Source: Sphingosinithalassobacter tenebrarum
GTDB taxonomy: Bacteria > Pseudomonadota > Alphaproteobacteria > Sphingomonadales > Sphingomonadaceae
Direction: 5' to 3'
Assembly (NCBI RefSeq): GCF_011057975.1
Contig: NZ_CP049109.1
Span: 1,829,001 to 1,893,000, forward strand
Length of the DNA: 64,000 nucleotides
This document shows positions 34,908 through 43,992 of the stretch, piece after piece. The position numbers and the translations under genes are program-made. The notes under the pieces were generated by a model. It was not told the origin of the DNA. It searched no databases and saw only the letters and a program-made list of their open reading frames with translations. The number at the start of each line of letters is the position of its first letter. Positions within the stretch are counted from its first letter, which is position 1.

Positions 34908-37382
34908 GTGCGCTTCGACGATACGTTGGAAACGGTACTCGCCGGAGATCTGACGACGCCCTATGGCCGGCACTCGGCCTGGCGGCAACTCGTCGATCTC
35001 ATCGGCCGCCGTCGCGTGCCGCCCGATTCGCGCGCGCTGGCGACGCTTAATGCAATTCGCAACGATGTGCCGACCAAAATCCGCGCCGCTTCGGCGCGCG
35101 GGCTTGAATATGCCGAACCGCCCTTCGCGCTGGTGAGCATTTTTTGTGTCGACGAAATTTCGGTGGCCGCGCCGGTGCTGCGCGCGGCGCGGCTTTCCTC
35201 TTCGGAATGGATCAGCCTGCTGCCCGAAATGTCGTCGGCGGCGCGATCGGTGCTGCGCGATCGCCGCGATCTGGGGCCGCCGGTGAAACGTGCGCTCGAA
35301 GCCTATGGTCCCGCCGATTTCATTCTTGCCGATGGCACACCGCCCGCCGAAGCGCTGGCGATGCCGGACGAAAGCGCCGCCCCGGCGGCGATGTTCGAGG
35401 ATCAGGCCGATGCCGCCGATGCCGAACCGATTGCGCTTCCCGCCGAATCGCCAGCCGAGCCAGTGATGCCGGCGCCGTGGGAACAGGTCGGCGAGGCCGG
35501 GGAACTGCTTCCCGAAGAGACCGAGGTCGCGCTGCGCTCGCTCTCGCCGATCGGCGAGGCGGAGGAGGCCGGCGACGCGGATGCGGGGCACGAAACCGCC
35601 GCCGTGGCAACGCCCGAGCAAGCCGAGGGAACATCTGCGGTCGAGGCTTCCGAACCGCTGCCGGCGCTGTCCCCGATGCCCGATATCGCCTTGCCGGGCA
35701 CCGCCGAACCGGCCGAAGCCGAGGAAGTTGTGGCCGCCGAATCGAACGGCGCGACGCCGGAGGATGCGGCCGTCGCGATCGCGCCGGTCGATACCGGGAA
35801 GGAACCGGTGGAAATCGTGCCGGTCGAGCGCGAACAACTCGCGCCGCCGGATACACATTTCGAACCGCTGCCCGCGCCATCGGCGATCGCGGCGCCTGTC
35901 TATCCCGAGGAGCCGGCCGTGCCGACGGAATCTGTCGCGCCGCGCGACGCGGCGGCGGTGGCGGCCGAGGAAGACCTTTCCTTCGTTGCGCTCGCCGGGT
36001 TCGCAGCGTCGCTCGCGCTGCCCGAACGGCTGGCCGGCGCATTTGGCAAGCCCCCTTCGCCCGAGTCGGCGGAAGGCGTGGCGCATCAAAGCGGGACAGC
36101 AGCGACGCCGCCCGTGCCGCAGCCGGTTGCGAGCGATGCGCAGCCGGTTGAGGAGGTGGGTATGACTGAAGACCTCCTGATCGAAGAATTCACTGCCGAG
36201 ATTGCCGCAGAAGCGGCGGGCCAGGAAAGCACGACCGGCGATGATGGCGCCGAAAGTGACTCGGCCAAGGGCGAAGGGCCGTTCCAGATTTCCGATGTCG
36301 TCGCACGCATCGACGCTTTCTGGCGCCGCCAGCAGGAAGCGCCGCGCGAAGCGAAACCGGCGCCGCGCCCCGAAGGATTCCGGTTCGAAACCGATGCCAA
36401 GGGCGTGATCCGCTGGGTCGACGGGGTTTCGCGCGCGCCGCTGGTCGGTCTGTCGCTCGATCTTCAGGGCGTTCCGGGTGCCGCGCGCATCGATGCTATT
36501 GCCGCCGGTGCGTTCCGGCGCCGCCAGGGCTTTTCCAATTCGCGGCTGGTGATCGACGGCGACAGCGATGCCGCGGGCGACTGGCTGATTTCGGCAATCC
36601 CTGTCTTCGATCCGTCGAGCGGCCGCTTCTCCGGCTATCGCGGCACCGCGCGTCGCCCGCGTCGCGACGAACGCGCCGAAGTGGTGCGGTCCACGTCCAA
36701 CCCGGCCGATTCGCTGCGCCAGCTCGTGCACGAACTGCGCACGCCGACCAATGCGATCGCCGGTTTCGCGGAAATGATCGAGACTCAGATCCTGGGGCCC
36801 GTATCCGATCCCTATCGCGATCGTGCCGGCGTGATCCGCACCCAGGCGAAGGAACTGCTCGGGGCGATCGACGATCTCGATCTCGCCGCGCGGATCGAAA
36901 GCCAGGCGCTGGCGCTGGCGCCGGGCAAGGTGGCGCTGCGCCCGCTGCTCGCCGGGATCGCCGACGATCTTTCGCCCTTGGCCGATCTGCGCGGCGCGTG
37001 CATCGCGCTGCCGGTCGACGACCTTTCGGTGACGGGCGATCGGCGCGCTGTCGAGCGGCTGTTCGCGCGGCTGATGGCAACGCTCGTCTCGGCGGCGGGC
37101 GAGGGCGAGCGGATCGGCGTGCGTACCGCCGTTGACGCCGAGGACAAGGTCGCGGTGACTTTCGAACGGCCCGCCGCGCTGGCCGACTATCAGGGCGATT
37201 CGGTGCTCGGCATCGACGATGAGGGCAGCGACGCGACGCTGCTCGGCACCGGTTTCGCGCTGCGGCTCGCCCGGAACCTGGCGCGCGAACTCGGCGGATC
37301 GCTCGTGATCGAAGCGGATAACCTGACCTTAAGACTCCCTGCGGCAGAAAACAGCATCATGGGGCAGGCACACAACAGCTGA
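34908..37382 (+). CDS. Large degenerate sensor histidine kinase
   Basis: An 824-residue protein. Residues 1-130 form a conserved helical N-terminus, then about 300 residues are low-complexity Ala/Glu/Pro/Val-rich sequence. A PAS-like region follows at 480-590. A HisKA helix carries LVHELRTPTNAIAGFAEM with the phospho-acceptor His608. The C-terminal ATPase region keeps a glycine-rich LLGTGFALRLARNLARELGG but its N-box lacks the usual Asn (RLFARLMATLVSAAGEGER). ATP binding may be weak. Start is GTG at 34908; the downstream deacetylase begins inside the stop codon. Confidence 0.78.
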   Translation: MRFDDTLETVLAGDLTTPYGRHSAWRQLVDLIGRRRVPPDSRALATLNAIRNDVPTKIRAASARGLEYAEPPFALVSIFCVDEISVAAPVLRAARLSSSEWISLLPEMSSAARSVLRDRRDLGPPVKRALEAYGPADFILADGTPPAEALAMPDESAAPAAMFEDQADAADAEPIALPAESPAEPVMPAPWEQVGEAGELLPEETEVALRSLSPIGEAEEAGDADAGHETAAVATPEQAEGTSAVEASEPLPALSPMPDIALPGTAEPAEAEEVVAAESNGATPEDAAVAIAPVDTGKEPVEIVPVEREQLAPPDTHFEPLPAPSAIAAPVYPEEPAVPTESVAPRDAAAVAAEEDLSFVALAGFAASLALPERLAGAFGKPPSPESAEGVAHQSGTAATPPVPQPVASDAQPVEEVGMTEDLLIEEFTAEIAAEAAGQESTTGDDGAESDSAKGEGPFQISDVVARIDAFWRRQQEAPREAKPAPRPEGFRFETDAKGVIRWVDGVSRAPLVGLSLDLQGVPGAARIDAIAAGAFRRRQGFSNSRLVIDGDSDAAGDWLISAIPVFDPSSGRFSGYRGTARRPRRDERAEVVRSTSNPADSLRQLVHELRTPTNAIAGFAEMIETQILGPVSDPYRDRAGVIRTQAKELLGAIDDLDLAARIESQALALAPGKVALRPLLAGIADDLSPLADLRGACIALPVDDLSVTGDRRAVERLFARLMATLVSAAGEGERIGVRTAVDAEDKVAVTFERPAALADYQGDSVLGIDDEGSDATLLGTGFALRLARNLARELGGSLVIEADNLTLRLPAAENSIMGQAHNS

Positions 37383-38422
37383 TGATGGCGGCGCAACCAG
37401 AAATGGTGCCGTCCGGTGAGGAAGCTACGGGCATGAATCGCTTTGCGGCGCCTTGCCCGACTTCCGCGATCGCCTGGCCAGATGATTTCGGGACCCGGTT
37501 CACGCTTTTCGTTGATACCGAAGAGGAATTCGACTGGACCGGGCCGTTCCGTCGCGAAGCGCGCGATACGTCTGCCGCCGCGGCGATACCCGAGTTTCAC
37601 CGGCGTTTCGCCGACCGGCACATTCCCGTCGCCTATATGGTCGATCATCCGATCGCGACCGATCCGGCGGCGATCGATGCCGTGCGTGAAGTGCTCGACG
37701 CCGATCCGCGCGCGACAGTCGGCACCCAGCTTCACCCCTGGGTCAATCCGCCGTTCGATGAGGACGTCAATGTCCACAACAGCTTCGCCGGCAATCTGCC
37801 GCGCGCGCTTGAGGCGGCCAAGCTGAGCAACCTCACCGAAACCATCGAGGCGAGCTTTGGCGTCCGTCCGATCGTCTATCGCGCGGGCCGTTACGGCCTC
37901 GGGCCGCACACGCTCGGGATGCTCGAGGATCTCGGCTATCGGATCGACAGCTCGATGCGCGCCACCTATGATTTCAGCCACATGACCGGCCCTGATTACA
38001 GCGCGGTGGGCAATGACGCGTTCCGCGCCGGACCGACCGGCGCGCTGATCGAATTGCCGCTTACCACCGTCTTCACCGGCCATGCGCGCGGCGCCGGCCG
38101 CTGGTTGCACCCGCTGGCGCAGCGCATGCCCTTCGGCGGAGCGCTGTCGCGGCTCGGGCTGCTTTCGCGCATCGCGCTGACGCCCGAAGACATGCCGGTC
38201 GACGAAGTGCTCGAGGCGATCCGCATCGCGCTGGGCGAGGGGGTGCGCGTGCTCAACTTCTCCTATCACTCGCCCTCGATCGTGCCGGGGCATACGCCCT
38301 ATGTCCGCGACGCGGCCGATCTGGCGGAATTCAATCGCTGGTGGGACGAAGTGCTCGACCTGCTCGATCGGCTGGGCGTGCGCGCGGCATCGATCGACGA
38401 TCTGGTCGCGGCGGCCGAATAA
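37382..38422 (+). CDS. WalW-type polysaccharide deacetylase
   Basis: A 346-residue NodB-fold protein. TLFVDTEEEFDWTGPF carries the metal-binding acidic residues near the N-terminus, followed by GTQLHPWVNPPF (histidine motif) and YRAGRYGLGPHTLGMLEDLGY. It resembles WalW/PuuE-type deacetylases linked to surface polysaccharides. The start overlaps the kinase stop as TGATGATG, so translation is coupled; an internal ATG at 37433 is an alternative. Substrate unknown. Confidence 0.85.
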   Translation: MMAAQPEMVPSGEEATGMNRFAAPCPTSAIAWPDDFGTRFTLFVDTEEEFDWTGPFRREARDTSAAAAIPEFHRRFADRHIPVAYMVDHPIATDPAAIDAVREVLDADPRATVGTQLHPWVNPPFDEDVNVHNSFAGNLPRALEAAKLSNLTETIEASFGVRPIVYRAGRYGLGPHTLGMLEDLGYRIDSSMRATYDFSHMTGPDYSAVGNDAFRAGPTGALIELPLTTVFTGHARGAGRWLHPLAQRMPFGGALSRLGLLSRIALTPEDMPVDEVLEAIRIALGEGVRVLNFSYHSPSIVPGHTPYVRDAADLAEFNRWWDEVLDLLDRLGVRAASIDDLVAAAE

Positions 38423-38477
38423 GCGATCAATCACCTTGCCGCCACGGCATTTCGTCCGCTATCGGAGCGGGCGCTGG

Positions 38478-38554
38478 GGGCCTGTAGCTCAATTGGTTAG
38501 AGCTGGCCGCTCATAACGGCTAGGTTGCGGGTTCAAGTCCTGCCGGGCCCACCA
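38478..38554 (+). tRNA. tRNA with anticodon CAT (Ile2 or Met)
   Basis: A 77-base cloverleaf with encoded CCA. The acceptor stem is GGGCCTG paired with CGGGCCC, the D stem GCTC/GAGC, the anticodon stem GGCCG/CGGCT, loop CTCATAA, and the T loop TTCAAGT. Anticodon CAT is at 38512-38514. The GGGCCTG body is like alphaproteobacterial tRNA-Ile, so the lysidine-modified tRNA-Ile2 is favoured, but elongator Met cannot be excluded. The gene is the insertion site of the element to its right. Confidence 0.93.
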
Positions 38555-40067
38555 TTTTCCCCCCGCCTCCTTCCAATCCGTGTAAAAGCGAGAAAGGAAG
38601 CGAGGTTGCGGCAGTTCTAAAGCCTTCGCCGCGCAGGTATGCCAGTCGTTCGGTAAAGGCGAGCTTGAGTACCATCCGGCGGTATTCCAGCCTCCCGGTT
38701 TCCCAGAGTTTATAGGGGTTTGCGAGGAATTCCATCGCGGTTCTAAAACTCGCGAGATACTGGATTTGCGCTGGGCGGCTTGTGCGCGGATTTTCGCGTA
38801 GAAGCAGTTTGCGCTCCTCAAGCTCACGAATGCGCTTTTCATATGCGTCGATCAGCCGCGCATCATCGGCCTGAGCGATACGGTCGAAAAACTGGTCGAC
38901 CGTCTTTTCGATTTTGCGGATTTCGGTTTCAGCGGCATCGGCCTGAGCGCGTTGAACCGTGTTCCGCTTGTCCCATAGGTCGCGGAGCAGATCGCGCATG
39001 ATGGCGAACAGCGCATGCGATGGCCGCAAGGCGCGCAACAGTGCGACGAATTCTCCTTCGAGATCGGCGCGACGAATGGACTTGCCATAGTCGGCGCACC
39101 CCTTCTGTACGCACAGATAATAGGGGTAATGCTTGGTGCGTCCCTTCGACCAGCAGCCGTAAAGCGGCTCTCCGCAGGACCCGCACACCACGAAGTTGCG
39201 CAGCGGAAAATCACGGTTGATGTTCTTCTTGGCAGGAGCCTTGGCGGTTTCCTTCATCCGCTCCTGCGCCCGCTTCCATGTGGCGAAGCTGATAAGCGGC
39301 TGGTGCTTGCCTTCGAGAAGCGCAATGTCCCACTCGGCGACCTCGATATATCCGGCATAGATCGAGCGCTGGAGCAGTTTGCGGATGTGGCGATGGGTCA
39401 GCCGATGCGACGGCCCATTCGCCCATTCGGGCTGGCCTGTAAGGAAACGATAGACTTCGGTCTGGGTCTGAAACCGCCCTGCTGCGTAGCCTTCAAAAGC
39501 CTCGGTAATCATGGTGGCGAACGGTTCGTCGGGCACCAGCATCTTTCCATGGCCCGCCACCTTTTCGTAGCGGTAGCCGACCGGAGCCTGAAAGCACCAA
39601 TAACCCGCCAGCGTGCGGGCACGCATGCGGTTCTTTACCTGTTCGGCATTCTTCTGGCGGTGGTGCTGGGAGACGCTGGCGAGAAGGTGTTCGACGAGCT
39701 GGCTGTCGCTGTCCGCGCCGAACTCGATTGAGGGGGAGGCGAGGATGCCGCCCGCTTCCGCGATTTCTGCACGGAGTTGAAGATGCGCCGTCATATCGCG
39801 GGCGAGTCTGCTGATATCGTCGATGATTACGGCATGCGGTTCGGCGCGATGCTCGCGTAAATAGGTGAGCATCCGTTCCATGGCCGGACGCTTCGAGGCC
39901 GCGCCGCTGATATCGTCCTTGTAGACGCCGACGACGCGCATGCCCTTGTACGCGGCATAGTCGCGGCAGCGGCTCTCTTGGCTGTCCAGCCCATGACCCT
40001 GCGTCTTCTGCTTGGTCGAGGAGACTCTCGCATATATGACGGCATTCTGTTCTGTTGTTTCTGTCAT
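38520..40067 (-). CDS. Large serine recombinase (integrase)
   Basis: A 515-residue serine integrase, predicted to insert or excise the element. The resolvase domain has catalytic Ser16 (IYARVSS) and the arginine-bearing DDISRLARD. Next are the Recombinase domain (about 155-270), a zinc ribbon with CGSCGE and CVQKGC (Cys295, 298, 319, 324), and a coiled-coil C-terminus. The frame ends with GPAGLEPAT, which is merely the antisense of the tRNA 3' half. The natural C-terminus in the excised circle would differ. The start overlaps the preceding small gene (ATGA). Confidence 0.92.
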   Translation of the reverse strand: MTETTEQNAVIYARVSSTKQKTQGHGLDSQESRCRDYAAYKGMRVVGVYKDDISGAASKRPAMERMLTYLREHRAEPHAVIIDDISRLARDMTAHLQLRAEIAEAGGILASPSIEFGADSDSQLVEHLLASVSQHHRQKNAEQVKNRMRARTLAGYWCFQAPVGYRYEKVAGHGKMLVPDEPFATMITEAFEGYAAGRFQTQTEVYRFLTGQPEWANGPSHRLTHRHIRKLLQRSIYAGYIEVAEWDIALLEGKHQPLISFATWKRAQERMKETAKAPAKKNINRDFPLRNFVVCGSCGEPLYGCWSKGRTKHYPYYLCVQKGCADYGKSIRRADLEGEFVALLRALRPSHALFAIMRDLLRDLWDKRNTVQRAQADAAETEIRKIEKTVDQFFDRIAQADDARLIDAYEKRIRELEERKLLLRENPRTSRPAQIQYLASFRTAMEFLANPYKLWETGRLEYRRMVLKLAFTERLAYLRGEGFRTAATSLPFSLLHGLEGGGGKMVGPAGLEPAT

Positions 40068-40258
40068 GGGCTAGTCCTTTTATTTGGTTCATTCTCCAAT
40101 CCGGTCAGCGGAAAGTCCTCATTCAAACTGCCTGCGAAGGCTTGGCGAGCTATATGGGACATAATGGTCGCGAACGTATCGAAGTGAGTGCGAGCATCTT
40201 CTTCGCTCATGTCGAAATTGTCGTAGAATTCGCGGAATTCCTCAAACTTCAATGTCAT
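40064..40258 (-). CDS. Small acidic protein coupled to the serine recombinase
   Basis: A 64-residue helical protein (MTLKFEEFREFYDNFDMSEEDARTHF...) with an acidic N-half. It overlaps the recombinase start by four bases and has GGAA before its ATG. The translational coupling supports a real gene, possibly a recombination accessory (directionality) factor; that role is inference only. Confidence 0.6.
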   Translation of the reverse strand: MTLKFEEFREFYDNFDMSEEDARTHFDTFATIMSHIARQAFAGSLNEDFPLTGLENEPNKRTSP

Positions 40259-40305
40259 ATGCGTTCCATGTGATTTGTGGTTACAATTTTACCCCAGCCA
40301 GAAAG

Positions 40306-40491
40306 CTACCGGAATCGTTTATTCGACTTATCCACAAGGCAGGCCTGGGTCGGGTCGGTACCAAGCGCGATATCGATCGCCGCCTCGGCGATGCGATAGA
40401 GAACGGCGATCAGGTCCAGCTTCTGCTCAACGCTCGCGTCCATGCCGTCGAGGTGATGCAGATAGGCTGAAAGATCGTGTTGCATGTTCAT
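40306..40491 (-). CDS. Small helical hypothetical protein
   Basis: A 61-residue protein (MNMQHDLSAYLHHLDGMDASVEQKL...) predicted to be two amphipathic helices. The same strand and short spacing to the next gene suggest it belongs to the recombinase operon. No function assigned; ribosome site weak (GACAGAGCC). Confidence 0.5.
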   Translation of the reverse strand: MNMQHDLSAYLHHLDGMDASVEQKLDLIAVLYRIAEAAIDIALGTDPTQACLVDKSNKRFR

Positions 40492-41063
40492 GGCTCTGTC
40501 GGTTGCGAGACGGCAAGGCTGGTTCGGCCTGCGTCCCCTCGGGTTTGTTGTTGGAATACGCGCCCGCTGCGGCCCTGCTGGGGGCTTAGATACGCAAAAG
40601 CCCCGCCGTTTCCGGCGAGGCTCTATTGATCTGGATGCACTAGTAGCGCGTTTAGAGATAATGGAACATATTTAGAACAGAAAGTCTAGGAATATATTCC
40701 AGGACAGGAAAATATCATGCGCTCCCGTCTATAAAAGCGGGTGATCTCTGGTGAGGCCGCCATAGTCGCAACGGCAACTTTTGGGGACTTTGCTGCCGAG
40801 CCGCTCTGAGTTAGGCCTACCCCGAAAGCGGGCGTAGGCGAGGCTGCAACAGAATGGGCAATAGGGTTGCAGGGATAAATTTTCGATCTTGAGTGGACCG
40901 AAGGGGTCGGTCTTAAGCAAAAGCGCAAAAGGAGCGGCGCCTGAAGCAATCCTCGCGAATTTTCCTCTACTCGGTCGATCACGGTGGAAGCGCGGGTTTA
41001 TAAGCCTCTAAAGCTACGATGCTAGTGGGGACGAGCATATGCTGCAAAGGTCGAACCCACCTC
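40492..41063. other. Non-coding stretch of the element
   Basis: About 570 bases without a gene I can support. It holds a minus-strand terminator (40596-40621), an AT-rich stretch (about 40620-40740) with the short palindrome GGAATATATTCC, and a dyad with arms CTGCAAC and GTTGCAG at 40844-40872. The promoter for the recombinase operon should lie at the left end. Two overlapping short minus-strand frames near 40729-40920 were judged unconvincing. Confidence 0.5.
40596..40621 (-). terminator. Minus-strand intrinsic terminator
   Basis: On the minus strand: stem GCCTCGCCG / CGGCGGGGC with loop GAAA, followed by TTTT. It would stop transcripts coming from the right before the recombinase operon. 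Confidence 0.65.
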
Positions 41064-41597
41064 TCAATGCCCAAGCATCATTTCTGTACCAAACACTGCG
41101 TACATGCTTCTTTTAAGACGATAAAGTTCCCGTCTAGCGTCGCCGCTTTTAGTATAGACATGATCGGGGACGCCCCACCCTTCAGCCAAATAGCGCTCGC
41201 GCTCCTTCTCTGCGGCGGCAACGGTGTTTATTAAACCGATCGCCGGGTCAATCCACGCCATGACAGTTGGCGGGAACAGAAACGGCGCTTCGCTAAATGC
41301 TTTCTCAGTTAAATCGACGCTGTTGTCGCAAGACGGATTTTTTGAGAGAGCGTCATCCATACCAGCGCGGATTGTATCAAAAAATGCCATTCTACGATCG
41401 AACAATTTTTCGCGAAACGTCATTTCATTGATGCTGGCGACATGCTTTTGAATGAGCATGTTGTCGTTGGCGATCCGCTGCTGCAGTTTCATCTGCCGAA
41501 TAGCAACAGCAACCGCAGCGCAGACGGCTAGGAAACCGCTAAATATTGTGGCGAATGCTTGCCAAGTGAAGCCACCCCAATCAATTGCCGCACACAT
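41064..41597 (-). CDS. Single-TM hypothetical protein
   Basis: A 177-residue protein. The N-terminal anchor is WQAFATIFSGFLAVCAAVAVAIRQ (about residues 9-33), followed by a cytoplasmic coiled region (MKLQQRIANDNMLIQKHVASINEMTFREKLFDRRMAFFDTI) and a helical tail. This architecture is common in mobile-element cargo and resembles small anchored proteins of unknown role, some next to defence genes. The start at 41597 has GGAG nine bases upstream; the longer frame to 41669 lacks it. Codon usage is less GC-rich than the core. Confidence 0.68.
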   Translation of the reverse strand: MCAAIDWGGFTWQAFATIFSGFLAVCAAVAVAIRQMKLQQRIANDNMLIQKHVASINEMTFREKLFDRRMAFFDTIRAGMDDALSKNPSCDNSVDLTEKAFSEAPFLFPPTVMAWIDPAIGLINTVAAAEKERERYLAEGWGVPDHVYTKSGDARRELYRLKRSMYAVFGTEMMLGH

Positions 41598-41764
41598 CGA
41601 AATTTCTCCAAACCCTACATGCGCTATCTTCTCTAAGATGATGTGACGATGGCAGAACGAATTCTCCACATCAATTGATCACCGCCTAACGCCTACCGCC
41701 CATGATAGCGACTGACCAATCTTCCTCGGTGAACGCGCCACTAACACCTAGGGTCCAGACTCGT

Positions 41765-41838
41765 TCAGAGCCAGAATGCAACGGCGGCAGCGAGGCTTAC
41801 GGCTGACAAGAAGTTTCTGGCGAGCTTATCGTAGCGGG
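41765..41838 (-). pseudogene. C-terminal stub of the IS5 transposase
   Basis: Read on the minus strand it encodes YDKLARNFLSAVSLAAAVAFWL and a stop, the standard C-terminus of IS427-group transposases. Joining it to the segment ending at 43082 across one copy of CGGG restores FRRIATRYDKL in frame. Confidence 0.9.
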
Positions 41839-41864
41839 TGACGTGCTCCCCTGAGTGTTACCAT

Positions 41865-42755
41865 TCAGAGGTAGAGTCCGGCTCCTTCATGATGGTTGAT
41901 TGAGGGGATGGCAACGTGTCTGGGGGCATGCCCCCAGACACGTTGGCCGGCGATCTCGGCGGGGGTCTTGCCGCCCAGTTTCGAGTGTGGCCTGACGTGA
42001 TTGTAGTCATGCCGCCAGGCGTCGAGCACGAACCGGGCGTGGGCCAGCGAGGTGAACAGCGTCTCATTGAGGCATTCGTCGCGCAGGCGCCCGTTGAAGC
42101 TCTCGACGAAGCCGTTCTGCATCGGCTTGCCAGGCGCGATGTAGTGCCATTCGACCCGCCGCTCCTGCGACCAGCGCAGGATGGCCGACGAGGTCAGTTC
42201 CGTCCCGTTGTCGCTGACCACCGTATGCGGCTTGCCGCGCAGTCCGATCAGTCGGGTCAGCTCGCGTGCTACGCGCACGCCTGACAGCGACGTGTCGGCG
42301 ACCAACGCCAGACACTCGCGCGTGTAGTCGTCGACCACACACAGGATGCGGAAGCGCCGGCTGCAGGCGAAGCTGTCCGAGACGAAGTCGAGGCTCCATC
42401 GCTGGTTCGGCCCATCCGGCAGCAGTATCGGCGCCCTGGTGCCCAGGGCACGCTTGCGGCCGCCACGGCGACGGACGCGAAGGTTTTCCTCGCGATATAT
42501 CCGCAGCAGCTTCTTGTGGTTAGGTTTCATGCCTTCCCGCGCCAGCAGATAGCCCAGGCGGCGATAGCCGAACCGACGACGCTCCGCCGCCAGTTCGCGC
42601 AACCGCTGCCGCAGCGGGCCGTCGTCCGGCCGCAACGATCGATACCGGATCACCCGTCGGCTCACGCCAACCAGCTTGCACGCCCGACGCTCGCTCAGCC
42701 CGTAATGCTCACGGGCATGGGCGACGGCTTCCCGCCTGGCGCCGGGCGTCACCAT
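41865..42755 (-). CDS. IS3-family transposase OrfB (DDE integrase)
   Basis: A 296-residue retroviral-integrase-like protein. The DDE residues are in [19 protein letters not shown] and [16 protein letters not shown], the last typical of the IS407 group. The N-terminal HTH_21 region ([18 protein letters not shown]) is present. It may be made separately from the ATG at 42755 or as an OrfAB fusion through -1 slippage on the A7 run at 42755-42761. Confidence 0.92.
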   Translation of the reverse strand: MVTPGARREAVAHAREHYGLSERRACKLVGVSRRVIRYRSLRPDDGPLRQRLRELAAERRRFGYRRLGYLLAREGMKPNHKKLLRIYREENLRVRRRGGRKRALGTRAPILLPDGPNQRWSLDFVSDSFACSRRFRILCVVDDYTRECLALVADTSLSGVRVARELTRLIGLRGKPHTVVSDNGTELTSSAILRWSQERRVEWHYIAPGKPMQNGFVESFNGRLRDECLNETLFTSLAHARFVLDAWRHDYNHVRPHSKLGGKTPAEIAGQRVWGHAPRHVAIPSINHHEGAGLYL

Positions 42756-43015
42756 TTTTTTGACGCCAGATCCTTCAGCACCACGTTGTCGAGCATCGCC
42801 TCGGCCAACAGCTTCTTGAGCCTGGCGTTCTCGTCCTCGAGCGCCCGCAGACGGCGCGCCTCGGAAACCTCCAGCCCGCCGAACTTCGACTTCCATTTAT
42901 AGAACGTGGCTGAACTGATCCCATGGCGGCGGCACACGTCCGCCGTCGCCATCCCCGCCTCCTGCTCCTTCAAGATCGCGATGATCTGCTCTTCGCTGAA
43001 CCTGCTGCGCTTCAT
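42749..43015 (-). CDS. IS3-family transposase OrfA
   Basis: An 88-residue HTH protein ([46 protein letters not shown]) with a leucine-zipper tail. It ends DLASKKW just after the slippery A7 tract, overlapping the start of OrfB. Confidence 0.92.
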   Translation of the reverse strand: MKRSRFSEEQIIAILKEQEAGMATADVCRRHGISSATFYKWKSKFGGLEVSEARRLRALEDENARLKKLLAEAMLDNVVLKDLASKKW

Positions 43016-43078
43016 TCCGTCCGACTCCTTCGTGTCGGACTCTACTCAAAATCGGTCACATTTCAGGGGAGCACGTCA

Positions 43079-43772
43079 CGGGTAGCGATGCGGCGGAAGT
43101 CCTTGAGGCGGCAGAACATGGCCTCGACCCGCCAGCGGTCCTTGTAGCGGCGTTCGTCATACTGGATCGGACGCTTGCGGTTGCGTCGGCCGGGGATCAC
43201 CGGGATCGTGCCCTGTTCGCGCAAGGAAGCCCTGATGCGGTTGGCATCATAGCCGCGGTCGGCGATCACCCGCTTCATGCCGACGGTCTCGCCAATCAGC
43301 AGGTCGGCCCCTTTCACATCCGACGTGTTGCCAGGCGTCAGGACGAGGCGAAGCGGCCGTCCGAGGACATCGACAAGCGCATGGATCTTGGTCGTCCTGC
43401 CGCCACGCGAGATGCCAATGGCATTGGCTCGCGCCCCCCTTTTGCCCCACCGGCGCTGCGGTGGGCCTTGATGTAGCTGCTGTCGATCTGGCCGGTTTCC
43501 GCGATCCAGCCTTCCTCGGTCAGCGCCGCCAGGATGCGGGTCCAGATGCCCCGCCGGCTCCAGCGGTTCCAGCGATTGTAGACAGTCGTCGATGGGCCGT
43601 ATTCAGCAGGGCAATCCGCCCACCGACCGCCGCATTTGAGCATGTGAATGATACCCGAGATCACTCTGCGATCATCGACCCGTCGCGCTCCGGGCTGGTT
43701 CTTCGGCAAGTGCGGCTCGATGGCAGCCCAAGCTTCATCCGATAGCCAGAACAACGAACGCGACATTCTCAA
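43079..43772 (-). pseudogene. IS5-family transposase, interrupted
   Basis: The N-terminal part (SRSLFWLSDEAWAAIEPHLPKNQPGARR...) runs from 43772 and then changes frame near 43440 at a run of As and Gs (AAAAGGGGGG). This is the programmed or decayed frameshift usual in this group. The second frame continues as KGADLLIGETVGMKRVIADRGYDANRIRASLREQG to RLKDFRRIATR, where the IS3 element enters. The last 25 residues lie at 41765-41838. Confidence 0.88.
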
Positions 43773-43901
43773 AGCCTCCTACCTCAGCAGAGACGCCCTG
43801 AATCAATCTGCACGCCGTTTTTCAAGAGGCTGATTGGGTTTGGACCCTAGTGCCGCAATCTTTGGGCGGCCAATCAAATCCCTGATTATAAGGATATAAC
43901 C

Positions 43902-43927
43902 TGCAACAAACTGCCCAGTCTGTTGCA
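43902..43927. repeat. GCAACA-type dyad, copy 1
   Basis: Arms TGCAACAAACT and AGTCTGTTGCA separated by GCCC (one mismatch between arms). The same arms recur at 59062-59088 in front of the tyrosine recombinase. It lies 65 bases beyond the stop of the coupling protein gene. Confidence 0.7.
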
Positions 43928-43992
43928 CTGACCGCTTTCTGGGGGCCGGGATTTTCGGCTAGACGACGGAAATTGGGTCGGAGGCGGTCGCT

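Larger units (their letters stand above)
41839..43078 (-). mobile_element. Complete IS3-family (IS407 group) insertion
   Basis: 1,240 bases bounded by near-perfect inverted repeats that begin TGACGTGCTCCCCTGA and end with the complement. The flanks are identical 4-base target duplications CGGG (41835-41838 and 43079-43082). It carries an orfA and an orfB with a run of seven A residues between them. All parts for transposition appear intact, so this may be a recent insertion. Confidence 0.92.
41751..43847 (-). mobile_element. IS5-family (IS427 group) element, split by an IS3 element
   Basis: Terminal repeats GGGTCCAGAC (left) and GTTTGGACCC (right), each bordered by TA in a CTAG context, delimit an element of about 853 bases once the inner insertion and its duplicated 4 bases are removed. 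That size and the TA target fit the IS427 group. The transposase is read on the minus strand and is interrupted near its C-terminus. Confidence 0.85.

Noticed and set aside
34785..36731. 648-codon frame opposite the histidine kinase
   Set aside because: Low-complexity kinase region read antisense gives Arg/Gly-rich sequence with no domain.
38489..38560. Protein tail GPAGLEPAT / WARQDLNPQPSRYERPALTN
   Set aside because: These are antisense translations of the tRNA, a well-known artefact, and not a domain.
40729..40920. 63-residue frame (LKTDPFGPLKIENLSLQPYC...) on the minus strand
   Set aside because: Only a TTG start without ribosome site; not enough to call a gene, though it lies before a minus-strand terminator.
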